From a virus: a stretch of 64,000 nucleotides of DNA. The number at the start of each line of letters is the position of its first letter. Position 1 is the first letter of the stretch. Made by a program: the position numbers and the translations under genes. The notes below the pieces were generated by a model. It had not been told where the DNA came from. It made no database searches and worked only from the letters and a program-made list of their open reading frames with translations. Location of the stretch: positions 62,001-126,000 of the IMG/VR virus record IMGVR_UViG_3300031841_003468, one strand, 5' to 3'. This document shows, piece by piece, positions 21,234 to 28,235 of the stretch.

Positions 21234-21446
21234 TCAGTCGGCTTGGACATGCCTAAGGTCTGAGAACATTCTAATCATGTCTACCCATTTGTTTCGGTCG
21301 TAGTCAGTTAGATTTATTTGATATGCTTCAGCACCTCTGTTGGCTGCTTTGTGAAAGCCTGCTTCTGTTGTGCATCCACGGCTATCACTCCAACGGATAG
21401 CATACTCCAAAGCCCAGTTCAATATTGTTTGTTCTCTACTTACCAT
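21234..21446 (-). CDS. Small helical protein
   Basis: 70 residues, MVSREQTILNWALEYAIRWS..., mixed helix with tryptophans. TAATG-type overlap with the gene upstream. No family recognised. Confidence 0.6.
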   Translation of the reverse strand: MVSREQTILNWALEYAIRWSDSRGCTTEAGFHKAANRGAEAYQINLTDYDRNKWVDMIRMFSDLRHVQAD

Positions 21447-21610
21447 TATACTAACTCCATGTTGTATTCGTGTTGTGCTGCTGCCAGTTCTTTAGTGTTG
21501 AATACTGGTATTCCATCAATGCATAGTTCATAATGTTCACAGTGGTTATTGCCTACCAACTCGATCAGTCGGCCTTCTACTTCTGCTGATTGAATAATAA
21601 AGAAATCCAT
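21446..21610 (-). CDS. Small protein of unknown function
   Basis: 54 residues from MDFFIIQSAEVEGRLIELVG; AAAGGGAAG before ATG at 21610. It ends in a helix (TKELAAAQHEYNMELV). Confidence 0.55.
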   Translation of the reverse strand: MDFFIIQSAEVEGRLIELVGNNHCEHYELCIDGIPVFNTKELAAAQHEYNMELV

Positions 21611-21612
21611 TC

Positions 21613-21762
21613 TTACTTCCCTTTGAATGTAGCTAATACGTTTGTTAACTCTGTACCTATGAATCGCCTTGCCCAACGTGCTTGCCTATAGTGTGCATAC
21701 CATTGACCCTGCTTAGTGTTTGGGTTTCGTCGTCGTCGTTTGTTTCCGTCTATCTGTCTCAT
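21613..21762 (-). CDS. Small very basic protein
   Basis: 49 residues, MRQIDGNKRRRRNPNTKQGQ then YAHYRQARWARRFIGTEL. AGGGAG site. Its arginine clusters suggest nucleic acid binding, without direct evidence. Confidence 0.6.
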   Translation of the reverse strand: MRQIDGNKRRRRNPNTKQGQWYAHYRQARWARRFIGTELTNVLATFKGK

Positions 21763-21772
21763 AGCTTACTCC

Positions 21773-22030
21773 CTAGCTGATTGACTGCCATTTACAGTTG
21801 CACTCGTTGCATACTGTTGTAGTTGTTCGGCTGTACTTGCCAACCTTAGTAACTACCGTGTCATACTTGCGACGTGTCTCTTGTCGTTCCTTGCGGATCA
21901 AGCCAATGCCGTTTGGGTTTGGCTCATTGTAGATAATGGTTGCTTGATACTCAGTTCCACAGTTGTTGATGTGGTTAGTGTATTCTGCTGGTTCAGTTGT
22001 CCATCCGTTCATTGTTCCGAGATTCTTCAT
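21773..22030 (-). CDS. Small protein with CNECNC motif
   Basis: 85 residues from MKNLGTMNGWTTEP (ATG at 22030, AAAGGAAA site). The CNECNC near the C-terminus together with a single upstream Cys might bind a metal. No family recognised. Confidence 0.6.
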   Translation of the reverse strand: MKNLGTMNGWTTEPAEYTNHINNCGTEYQATIIYNEPNPNGIGLIRKERQETRRKYDTVVTKVGKYSRTTTTVCNECNCKWQSIS

Positions 22031-22067
22031 TTTCTTTTCCTTTGTGTTGTTGTCTCTTGTTACTCTT

Positions 22068-22095
22068 ATTATAGACATGCCGACTGATAAGTCAA
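22068..22095 (-). promoter_or_regulatory. Promoter, TTGACT-16-TATAAT
   Basis: Consensus minus-strand promoter; the spacer has GTCGGC, the inverted word. Leader contains ACAACACAAAGGAAA. Confidence 0.8.
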
Positions 22096-22099
22096 GAGA

Positions 22100-22291
22100 T
22101 TATTTTACATTTTTTTTGATCCACTCGTTATCATGGTCAACTGATCTTTGATAGTGGTCAATCATCTCTTGCAACTTTTCAACAGTGTAGTAGTCATCGG
22201 TTTGCATGTTACTCAATCGCTTTTGGAAGTAGTCACGCTGGCTAAGGTTCTGTTGGTGTAAGACGTATAGTGCTGATTCTTGATATTTCAT
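22100..22291 (-). CDS. Small helical protein
   Basis: 63 residues, MKYQESALYVLHQQNLSQRD..., glutamine-rich helices likely to form a coiled coil. AAGGAAAAG site. No family recognised. Confidence 0.6.
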   Translation of the reverse strand: MKYQESALYVLHQQNLSQRDYFQKRLSNMQTDDYYTVEKLQEMIDHYQRSVDHDNEWIKKNVK

Positions 22292-22318
22292 TTTCTTTTC
22301 CTTTTCTCTTATGCCCTT

Positions 22319-22347
22319 ATTATATTATATATATCGGCCATTGTCAA
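22319..22347 (-). promoter_or_regulatory. Promoter, TTGACA-17-TATAAT
   Basis: Consensus minus-strand promoter with GGCCGAT in the spacer; a second TATAAT overlaps. Confidence 0.75.
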
Positions 22348-22356
22348 GAGAATTCT

Positions 22357-22527
22357 TTAACCATTTATGATTTTTTTTAGAATATCTTTTCTATCCCATA
22401 ACAACTGTAATTCGTTGTAGATACAGTTTTTATTCCACTGTCCTAATTCGTTAGCGTGTTCGACAATCTTCTTTTCGATTTGTCGGTCAGTCTTGAACAG
22501 TTCTAGTTTGGCTTCGTTCTTAGTCAT
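22357..22527 (-). CDS. KLELFK-family small protein, copy B
   Basis: 56 residues, MTKNEAKLELFKTDRQIEKK..., ending LQLLWDRKDILKKIING. Paralogue-like to the protein at 18682. GGAAG site. Function unknown. Confidence 0.6.
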   Translation of the reverse strand: MTKNEAKLELFKTDRQIEKKIVEHANELGQWNKNCIYNELQLLWDRKDILKKIING

Positions 22528-22563
22528 GTTGACTTCCTTTAATTCATTAATTGTTATACTCTA

Positions 22564-22592
22564 AGTATATACTATATATCGTCAAATGTCAA
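22564..22592 (-). promoter_or_regulatory. Promoter, TTGACA-17-TATACT
   Basis: Minus-strand promoter for the 22357 gene; the spacer has GACGAT. 37 bases from element 9. Confidence 0.65.
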
Positions 22593-22629
22593 TAGCTACA
22601 TGAGATAATTCTGAGAAAAAACCAAAGTA

Positions 22630-22680
22630 TTTTTTACCCCCCTAGTGGGTGGTGAGGCCGCCGGGCCCTTCTTTCCCTTT
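22630..22680. repeat. Double-hairpin element, copy 9
   Basis: TTTTTTACCCCCC-loop-GGGTGGTGAGG-CCGCCGGGCCC; third stem lost. Last full copy before the strand switch. A single related hairpin, CCCCC-TCTGTT-GGGGGG, lies at 22952-22970. Confidence 0.65.
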
Positions 22681-22695
22681 AGTTTAATTAAGTTA

Positions 22696-22723
22696 AATGA
22701 CCAATAATTGTTTAGAGGTCATT
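22696..22723 (-). terminator. Terminator-like hairpin
   Basis: Inverted repeat AATGACC/GGTCATT spanning the end of the 22-residue gene, followed on the minus strand by TTAACTT, a weak T stretch. Confidence 0.35.
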
Positions 22724-22787
22724 GGCACATTTCTGCACCAACTAAACCAATAATAACTGCACTAATGATAAGAGTAGTAATCAACAT
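22719..22787 (-). CDS. Possible membrane microprotein
   Basis: 22 residues, MLITTLIISAVIIGLVGAEM plus two. Strong AGGAGA site. Little more than one span; it could be a real micropeptide or chance. Confidence 0.4.
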   Translation of the reverse strand: MLITTLIISAVIIGLVGAEMCQ

Positions 22788-23031
22788 ATCTAATTCTCCT
22801 AAAGGTTAACTTGTCTCTGATATTATATATATCGACAAACTAGCAGATAGACATTAGATAATTCTTAGATTATTCTTAGATAGTTGTCACTAGTAGATGG
22901 ACACTTGAATATGTGCCTATAGGTGGGTGGGGTTTTTTGTTCATTTAGACAGCCCCCTCTGTTGGGGGGAAAGTGTAATGGGGTACATTCGCAATGAGCT
23001 CACACAATTCTATATGTATAAGCTAAACCTT
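22788..23031. other. Intergenic region with short direct repeats
   Basis: No gene seen. ATTCTTAGAT-like words repeat in tandem at 22856-22884, and a single G/C hairpin lies at 22952-22970. A weak minus-strand -10 (TATAAT at 22822-22827) lacks a good -35. Confidence 0.4.
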
Positions 23032-23502
23032 CTAGCCTCTGTATGGACTTCCCAGATACTCTAACTGGCGTGGCTCTGATAGTAACTCCATTCCTGCTTC
23101 TTCTGGAGTTCTGTTAGCCTTCTTCTGATTACACTTGAAACAGCTTGTCACTATGTTCTGCCATGTCCGTTCACCGCCCTTACTCTTAGGATGAACATGA
23201 TCCATGGTTAACTCACTGCTAACAAAGGTCTTTCCGCAATACTGACAGGTGTTATTGTCACGCTCTATTATATTCTTTCTAGACGGGGTGACTCTTGGGC
23301 GGTTCTTTACGAATGTTTTAAGACAGAGGACTTTAGGAACCTCATATTTATTGCCATTACCATCTCTGACAGTGATACCCTCATGATATTCGATAGGCAT
23401 AGCAGCTTCTTTCATTAAAAGCAACATTCCTTGCTTCCATGAAACCTTGGCCATGACTGTCCAATCGAGATTAAGTATAATGGTCTTCTTTTCTGCTATC
23501 AT
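23032..23502 (-). CDS. HNH endonuclease
   Basis: 156 residues. An N-terminal half of the type often paired with HNH domains (VPKVLCLKTFVKNRPRVTPSRKNI), then a zinc-stabilised HNH core: CQYCG near 87, MDHVHPKSKGG near 99-109, CFKCNQKKANRTPEEAG near 120-136. Likely a free-standing mobile nuclease. Shares ATGA with the glycosyltransferase upstream. Confidence 0.85.
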   Translation of the reverse strand: MIAEKKTIILNLDWTVMAKVSWKQGMLLLMKEAAMPIEYHEGITVRDGNGNKYEVPKVLCLKTFVKNRPRVTPSRKNIIERDNNTCQYCGKTFVSSELTMDHVHPKSKGGERTWQNIVTSCFKCNQKKANRTPEEAGMELLSEPRQLEYLGSPYRG

Positions 23503-24413
23503 TGATAGATCTGTCCAGTGTTAACGGTGTCAATTACCTCGGAAGGTATCCTCTCATTCATATTATTGTATCTGTAGTGTATTTTTGCATACATAAATTC
23601 TGCAACTGCTTTAGGACTAAGAACTTCATCGTATCTTGCAACTATATAGTCGCTTAGACCTTGTAATCTCTCAGGTGGTAGCTCCATGTATGCTTTTATA
23701 ATCCAAGGGAGTGCATACCATGATTTTAGAGTAACAAAACAGTCTGATAATGCTTGGTAGTACCATGTTTTAGGTAGGACAGGGGTAATAACTACTGAAC
23801 CAACACTCATTGACTCGAAAAACCTAAAAGTCTCCATAGACATTGCTCCACCGGGACATAGAGAGATCTTTGTATCTGCCATGAGCTCTGAATACTCATT
23901 TGCATTGAGACCCATACCGAATCCTTCAGTAAAATTAATGAATCCATTATAATCATCTAGGAACGGCCACTTCTCATCGCCAACCATGTTATTTACTATA
24001 TATCTGAAATAGTTCCTAGTGCCCGTATTCTCGTCACACTGCCCCGAGAAGGAATAATCGTACTTTCTCTCACTCATAGGCTTAACGTGCGTTAGGAACT
24101 CGCTGGTAGGCCCTAGAGGGAATGTTTCAACATTGGGAGACTCTAATATATATCCCCATCGGTCTAACATCATGTAATGTTGGAATATATACAGAATTTG
24201 AGGGTTCAATACCTCAGGAGGGACTGCATGACCTTCATCAGATAGATTTAAGAGTATAATCTTCTTACCGGGAACACTAGGTAATTGTTGAGCAGCATAC
24301 TTTACTACCAATACAATATCTCCATCAAGCATACGGGATAATTCCTCAGTAATGCTTTTCAGATAAACCCTTTCTTTTGCTATCTCATCAATGAGACTAA
24401 TAGTTTCGATCAT
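23499..24413 (-). CDS. Exostosin-like glycosyltransferase
   Basis: 304 residues. The C-terminal half has the donor-binding pattern of exostosin-like and related GT-B transferases: SELMADTKISLCPGGAMSMETFRFFESMSVGSVVITP near residues 170-205, where acidic residues contact the nucleotide sugar. The N-terminal half is an alpha/beta domain (GKKIILLNLSDEGH). With a GDP-mannose dehydratase 2 kb away on the other strand, a GDP-sugar donor is plausible. Acceptor unknown: fibre, capsid, or host surface glycan. Confidence 0.65.
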   Translation of the reverse strand: MIETISLIDEIAKERVYLKSITEELSRMLDGDIVLVVKYAAQQLPSVPGKKIILLNLSDEGHAVPPEVLNPQILYIFQHYMMLDRWGYILESPNVETFPLGPTSEFLTHVKPMSERKYDYSFSGQCDENTGTRNYFRYIVNNMVGDEKWPFLDDYNGFINFTEGFGMGLNANEYSELMADTKISLCPGGAMSMETFRFFESMSVGSVVITPVLPKTWYYQALSDCFVTLKSWYALPWIIKAYMELPPERLQGLSDYIVARYDEVLSPKAVAEFMYAKIHYRYNNMNERIPSEVIDTVNTGQIYQ

Positions 24414-24457
24414 TTCAATTTTGCTCCTGAAAAATATCTTAGTGTGTCCTACCTAAA

Positions 24458-24697
24458 CTATCTACGCTTCTTCTCTTTATGGCGTTTAGATGCTTTGTAG
24501 TCGATTGTATTGTCTGGTCTTTTAATAACACAGTTAGTTCTACGTAGTCGTCTGATCATAGCAGAAGTAACTTTCCTCTTATCGCCGTTCTCATATCTAA
24601 TCCTAGTCAATTCATCAGCAATGCGGCCATCAGTCCAGATTTCTGCCAATTCTAAGGCAAATTCTCTCTCACTTTCGCTCATACTAGGTTTCGGCAT
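24458..24697 (-). CDS. Small basic protein, possible DNA binder
   Basis: 79 residues, MPKPSMSESEREFALELAEIW..., with an HTH-like stretch (DGRIADELTRIRYENG, KVTSAMIRRLRRTN) and a lysine-rich tail (SKRHKEKKRR). AGGAAAA site. It is the first gene left of the strand switch, a position suited to a regulator. Confidence 0.55.
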   Translation of the reverse strand: MPKPSMSESEREFALELAEIWTDGRIADELTRIRYENGDKRKVTSAMIRRLRRTNCVIKRPDNTIDYKASKRHKEKKRR

Positions 24698-24745
24698 AAG
24701 TTTTTCCTAAAAAATGTAAAATTTATTGTGTTTTTTCTTTTCTCC

Positions 24746-24763
24746 CCGTGTATAATAATTATA
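24746..24763. promoter_or_regulatory. Palindromic divergent promoter region
   Basis: CCGTGTATAATAATTATAACGG (read in two parts, 24746-24767) is a near-perfect inverted repeat holding TATAAT on both strands. On the plus strand GTGTATAATAAT matches the candidate late promoter motif. It separates the minus-strand left arm from the plus-strand right arm. Confidence 0.5.
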
Positions 24764-24799
24764 ACGGCAACTTTTTTATTTAGCACAAAGTTTATCTTA

Positions 24800-25021
24800 A
24801 TGTCAGAAAATATTCGCAAAAATTTACTGGAATCCGAACTCGTGGCGAGGGGAACTGCAGAGTTAGAAGAAGACGTGCGTAAAGCTTTAGCAATGGAAGC
24901 TGGTTTATCACCAGAAGAAGTAGACGCACTATTTGAGTCCGGTATGCCTTTCGGTACAACAGCACACACGGTTTGCGACCCAGAAGAAAGCAAACCCACC
25001 AAGGATGAAATTACCGACTAA
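24800..25021 (+). CDS. Small acidic protein, first gene of the right arm
   Basis: 73 residues from MSENIRKNLLESELVARGTA. Acidic; AMEAGLSPEEVDALFESG resembles a UBA-like helix pair. No clear ribosome site at 24800. It overlaps the sigma factor gene by 17 bases. Function unknown. Confidence 0.6.
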   Translation: MSENIRKNLLESELVARGTAELEEDVRKALAMEAGLSPEEVDALFESGMPFGTTAHTVCDPEESKPTKDEITD

Positions 25022-25520
25022 CATGACTGAGGCAGAGGTCGTCCAAACGATTTTGGAAGTGACCAAGAGATTGTCCTCCAGTTTTACATTTGCATACTTC
25101 GACAAAGAAGATATAGAACAAGAAGCCTTCTTAATGGGAATGGAAGCTCTCGATAGATACGATGAAGCTCGCCCTCTTGAAAACTTTCTATTCATACACA
25201 TCAAGAATCGCCTTAAGAACTTTAAGCGTGATAAGTACTATCGCTACGATGAAGGCAAAGCTCAGAAAATACAACAAAACAAGAAGAACTTGTTAGACCC
25301 TCTCAATATTGACGTACTCCCTCTTTCTTATCGTGACAATAAAGACGAAGAGCGTGACATTGAAGAGATATACAATATAATAGATAGAAATTTACCCAAC
25401 ACCATGAGAAACGATTATCTTCGCATCAAATCCGGTGTTCAAGTTAACAAGAATAAAAGAATTGAAGTAATCGAAGAAATACAAAGAATACTGGAGGAGG
25501 TATTAAATGAAGAAGGGTAG
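25005..25520 (+). CDS. gp55-like late sigma factor
   Basis: 171 residues. Residues about 8-80 look like sigma70 region 2: ILEVTKRLSSSFTFAYFDK, DIEQEAFLMGMEALDRYDE, then ARPLENFLFIHIKNRLKNF with KRDKYYR, the helix pattern that binds the beta-prime coiled coil and the -10 element. There is no recognisable region 4, as in the short T4 gp55 class, which directs host polymerase to late promoters. The start is uncertain (MKLPTN or MTEAEV). A repeated TTGTGTA motif ahead of virion genes is its likely target. Confidence 0.7.
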   Translation: MKLPTNMTEAEVVQTILEVTKRLSSSFTFAYFDKEDIEQEAFLMGMEALDRYDEARPLENFLFIHIKNRLKNFKRDKYYRYDEGKAQKIQQNKKNLLDPLNIDVLPLSYRDNKDEERDIEEIYNIIDRNLPNTMRNDYLRIKSGVQVNKNKRIEVIEEIQRILEEVLNEEG

Positions 25521-26349
25521 GCTTTCCAAAGACGAACAAAGATTTATCTCTGAGAATTCAGAGTCTCTTTCTGTGGAGCAAATTGCATCTGAGCTCGATA
25601 GAGATCCTAAAAGCATCGCCAAGTGGATAATGGATCATATTGGAGTCAGTCAGGCTGACAAGGATGAATTAGAATCATTAACGGGTCTTCGTGATAAAGC
25701 ATATTATCGTGAGCTTAAAAAGCAATTTACAGAGAGCGAACTTGAAATGTTTGAGTTTCACTTCAAGAAAATGTGGTCACAGTTTAAGGACGACGTATTC
25801 CACACAGAAGAAATTCAAATCATCGACACGATTAAACTCGAAATCTTAATGAATAGAATTCTTGTTAGTCAAGCTGAGAATCAAAAAGCTATAGAAGGTA
25901 CAAGCATGTTGATTCAAGTCGAGAAACAAAAAGATAAAGAAGATAGAGACAGAGACTATATAATCAACCTCGAACGGCAACTAGCGGTTCTAAGAGGAGC
26001 TAATGAAACATTAAGTAAGGATTATAAGGATCTACAGACAAAGAAAACAGCGAATCTAAAGGAACTAAAAGGTACTCGTGAACAAAGAATCAAGTCGATT
26101 GAAGACTCGAAACAATCCTTTGCAGCATTCGTCAAAAAGCTCGTAAAAGATCCTGAGCACAGGAAGCATTTGGGTCTAGAAATGGAAAAGATGCGACTCG
26201 CTACCGAAAGAGAAAGAGATCGCTTAGGTGAGATTTTCAAATACGAAGACAAGGGCATAGATCGTCCATTCCTGACAGCCGATACTGTTAGCGGGACACC
26301 AAAAGAACGAGCAGAAGCCGAAAAAGAGGAAAAAGAAAACAATGAGTAA
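25507..26349 (+). CDS. HTH and coiled-coil protein, candidate small terminase subunit
   Basis: 280 residues. A helix-turn-helix at the N-terminus (SLSVEQIASELDRDPKSIAKWI, about 20-42), then long charged helices with coiled-coil character (DYIINLERQLAVLRGANETLS) and an acidic tail. HTH plus coiled-coil oligomerisation is the plan of small terminase subunits, and the large subunit is 2.5 kb downstream. GGAGG site. A different DNA-binding role cannot be excluded. Confidence 0.5.
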   Translation: MKKGRLSKDEQRFISENSESLSVEQIASELDRDPKSIAKWIMDHIGVSQADKDELESLTGLRDKAYYRELKKQFTESELEMFEFHFKKMWSQFKDDVFHTEEIQIIDTIKLEILMNRILVSQAENQKAIEGTSMLIQVEKQKDKEDRDRDYIINLERQLAVLRGANETLSKDYKDLQTKKTANLKELKGTREQRIKSIEDSKQSFAAFVKKLVKDPEHRKHLGLEMEKMRLATERERDRLGEIFKYEDKGIDRPFLTADTVSGTPKERAEAEKEEKENNE

Positions 26350-27397
26350 AAAAGCTTTAATAACTGGACTTAGTGGACAAGATGGATCTTACCTAGCAGA
26401 ATTACTATTAGCAAAAGGTTACGAAGTTGCTGGGGTTGTACGACGAGTAAGTGTACCCACAACTAATCGTGTTAACCATCTGCTAAAAGACTTACGCATT
26501 ATAGAGGGCGACGTTTGCGACCCGTTTTGCGTAAATGAGGCTATAAACGATTTTAAACCAGATGAAGTATATAACCTCGCTGCACAGTCACATGTTGGCA
26601 CAAGCTTTAAACAACCTACTGTAACTTGGAATATTGATGCTCAAGGAGTTTTAAATTTCTTAGAAGCCATCAGACTTTCAGGACGACCCGAAGAGATTAA
26701 ATTCTATCAGGCTAGTACGAGCGAAATGTTCGGCAGTAATATGGACGAAGACGAAGACGGTCATTATCAAGACGAGAACACTCTCTTTCATCCCGAATCT
26801 CCATACGCCATTGCAAAGGTCGCAGCACACCAAGCTGTAGGACTTTACCGCAGAGCTTATGGTATTCATGGGAGTTGTGGTATTTTATTTAATCACGAGT
26901 CTGAAAGACGTGGAGAAAATTTTGTAACTCGAAAGATTACTAAATGGATTGGAGAATACTGGAACTGGTTAACAACAGATATTGAACCCGGTATTCCTAT
27001 GGAATTTGATGTAGACAACATTATCGACCCAAATGGTAACAAGTTTCCAAAATTGCGACTAGGCAACCTAGATGCTTATCGTGATTGGGGACATGCAGAA
27101 GATTATGTAAAAGCCATGTGGTTGATGCTGCAACAAGACGAAGGTGACGACTATGTTGTCTCTACAGGTGAAACCCATAGCATAAGAGACTTCCTTGATA
27201 TCGCATTTCCTAAGATAGGAGTCGAAGATTGGAGTAACTATGTTGTGGTAGATCCTAAGTTCTTTAGACCCTCAGAAGTTCCTTATCTACGTGGAAAATC
27301 AGATAAAGCGAAACAAAAATTGAATTGGGAACCTGAAGTCAAATTTAGCGAACTAGTTCATAGAATGGTACATTCTGACAAAGAGAATTGTAAATAA
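26342..27397 (+). CDS. gmd: GDP-mannose 4,6-dehydratase
   Basis: 351 residues, an extended short-chain dehydrogenase. Motifs: nucleotide-binding TGLSGQDG at 8-15; NLAAQSHVGTSF near 78-89; catalytic S/TSE at 125-128 in QASTSEMFG; YAIAK with Tyr155 and Lys159; and LFNHESERRGENFVTRKIT near 182-200, diagnostic for GMD. It converts GDP-mannose to GDP-4-keto-6-deoxymannose, precursor of GDP-fucose, rhamnose or perosamine. It overlaps the preceding gene by 8 bases and sits among DNA-packaging genes. Isomerase and mutase partners are in the left arm; the guanylyltransferase is not in this window. Confidence 0.92.
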   Translation: MSKKALITGLSGQDGSYLAELLLAKGYEVAGVVRRVSVPTTNRVNHLLKDLRIIEGDVCDPFCVNEAINDFKPDEVYNLAAQSHVGTSFKQPTVTWNIDAQGVLNFLEAIRLSGRPEEIKFYQASTSEMFGSNMDEDEDGHYQDENTLFHPESPYAIAKVAAHQAVGLYRRAYGIHGSCGILFNHESERRGENFVTRKITKWIGEYWNWLTTDIEPGIPMEFDVDNIIDPNGNKFPKLRLGNLDAYRDWGHAEDYVKAMWLMLQQDEGDDYVVSTGETHSIRDFLDIAFPKIGVEDWSNYVVVDPKFFRPSEVPYLRGKSDKAKQKLNWEPEVKFSELVHRMVHSDKENCK

Positions 27398-27690
27398 TGG
27401 GCAGAAATTTCAATGATCCTGTGTATAAACAGTGGAGAAAAGACGTTTTAACAAGAGATTGTTATAAGTGTCAGATGCCTAATTGTAAAAGGAAGGGCAA
27501 AAGAATGCAAGTTCACCACATACAAAAGTGGAGTTCTGCTTCTTACCTAAGATATGATGTTGATAACGGAATAACATTATGTTGGGATTGCCACAACTAT
27601 GAAGTGAATCAGTATGAGGAAGCTTATGTTGGCTTATTCATGGATATAGTTGCGGAGAACAAGAAACAACAGGAGAAAAGGCGAAGATAA
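27397..27690 (+). CDS. HNH nuclease
   Basis: 97 residues. CYKCQMPNCKRKG near 23-35, MQVHHIQKWSS near 40, CWDCHNYEVNQYEE near 66: a compact HNH domain. It starts on the gmd stop (TAATG). HNH proteins beside terminase genes often assist packaging cleavage; this could equally be a mobile nuclease. Confidence 0.8.
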   Translation: MGRNFNDPVYKQWRKDVLTRDCYKCQMPNCKRKGKRMQVHHIQKWSSASYLRYDVDNGITLCWDCHNYEVNQYEEAYVGLFMDIVAENKKQQEKRRR

Positions 27691-27737
27691 CTTATTGGGG
27701 TTCCATTTGTATTCTTGCTATCAAGAAAGGTTTACAG

Positions 27738-28235
27738 ATGTCAAAAAATATCCCAAACTACACAGTAATAAAGGATACTAGAGAGAAAGACGGATGGTTT
27801 TTCAAACCTTATGATAAATGTCAAGGCATGGAAGTCATGGGGTTGAAAACTGGCGACTATACTCTCAAAGGATACGAAGACGTAATTTGTATTGAAAGAA
27901 AAGCAAGTGCTGCGGAAATTGCCGCAAACTTAGGAAAGAAGAAACGACCATTTCAAGCAGAGATGGAACGTATGACTGAATTCCAACACTCTTTTCTTAT
28001 ACTAGAATTTTCAATGGACGACTTATTAAAGTTCCCTGAAGGCTCTGGTATTCCAAAGTGGCAGCAGAAAAATGTGCGTGTCAGTGGAAAGTACTTACTA
28101 AAGTGTTTACTAGAATTTCAACTATGGTATGATACTAAGGTGCTTTTCTGCGGAAGCAAATACAACGCCTTCTTGGTTACTAATAGTTTATTTAAACGTT
28201 TAAACGAGATGTTGTATAATGATGAAGAACACTAG
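27738..28235 (+). CDS. ERCC4-type nuclease
   Basis: 165 residues with the XPF/ERCC4 core: KDTREKDGWFF near 12-22, LKTGDYTLKGYEDVICIERKAS near 36-57, which contains the GD...ERK catalytic signature, then FQAEMERMTEFQHSFLILEF. Such enzymes cut branched or flapped DNA, useful in replication or for resolving packaging substrates. No HhH2 domain is present, so it is the minimal form. Confidence 0.8.
   Translation: MSKNIPNYTVIKDTREKDGWFFKPYDKCQGMEVMGLKTGDYTLKGYEDVICIERKASAAEIAANLGKKKRPFQAEMERMTEFQHSFLILEFSMDDLLKFPEGSGIPKWQQKNVRVSGKYLLKCLLEFQLWYDTKVLFCGSKYNAFLVTNSLFKRLNEMLYNDEEH

Noticed and set aside
9273-22680. Hairpin elements as ordinary intrinsic terminators
   Set aside because: After the last stem the minus strand reads TAAAAATAAAT rather than a T run, and separate true terminators exist beside copies 2 and 6. 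Copy 7 alone has a T run.
9273-22680. Hairpin elements as a CRISPR array
   Set aside because: Spacing is 1.4-2.0 kb with genes between copies, not 25-50 base spacers.
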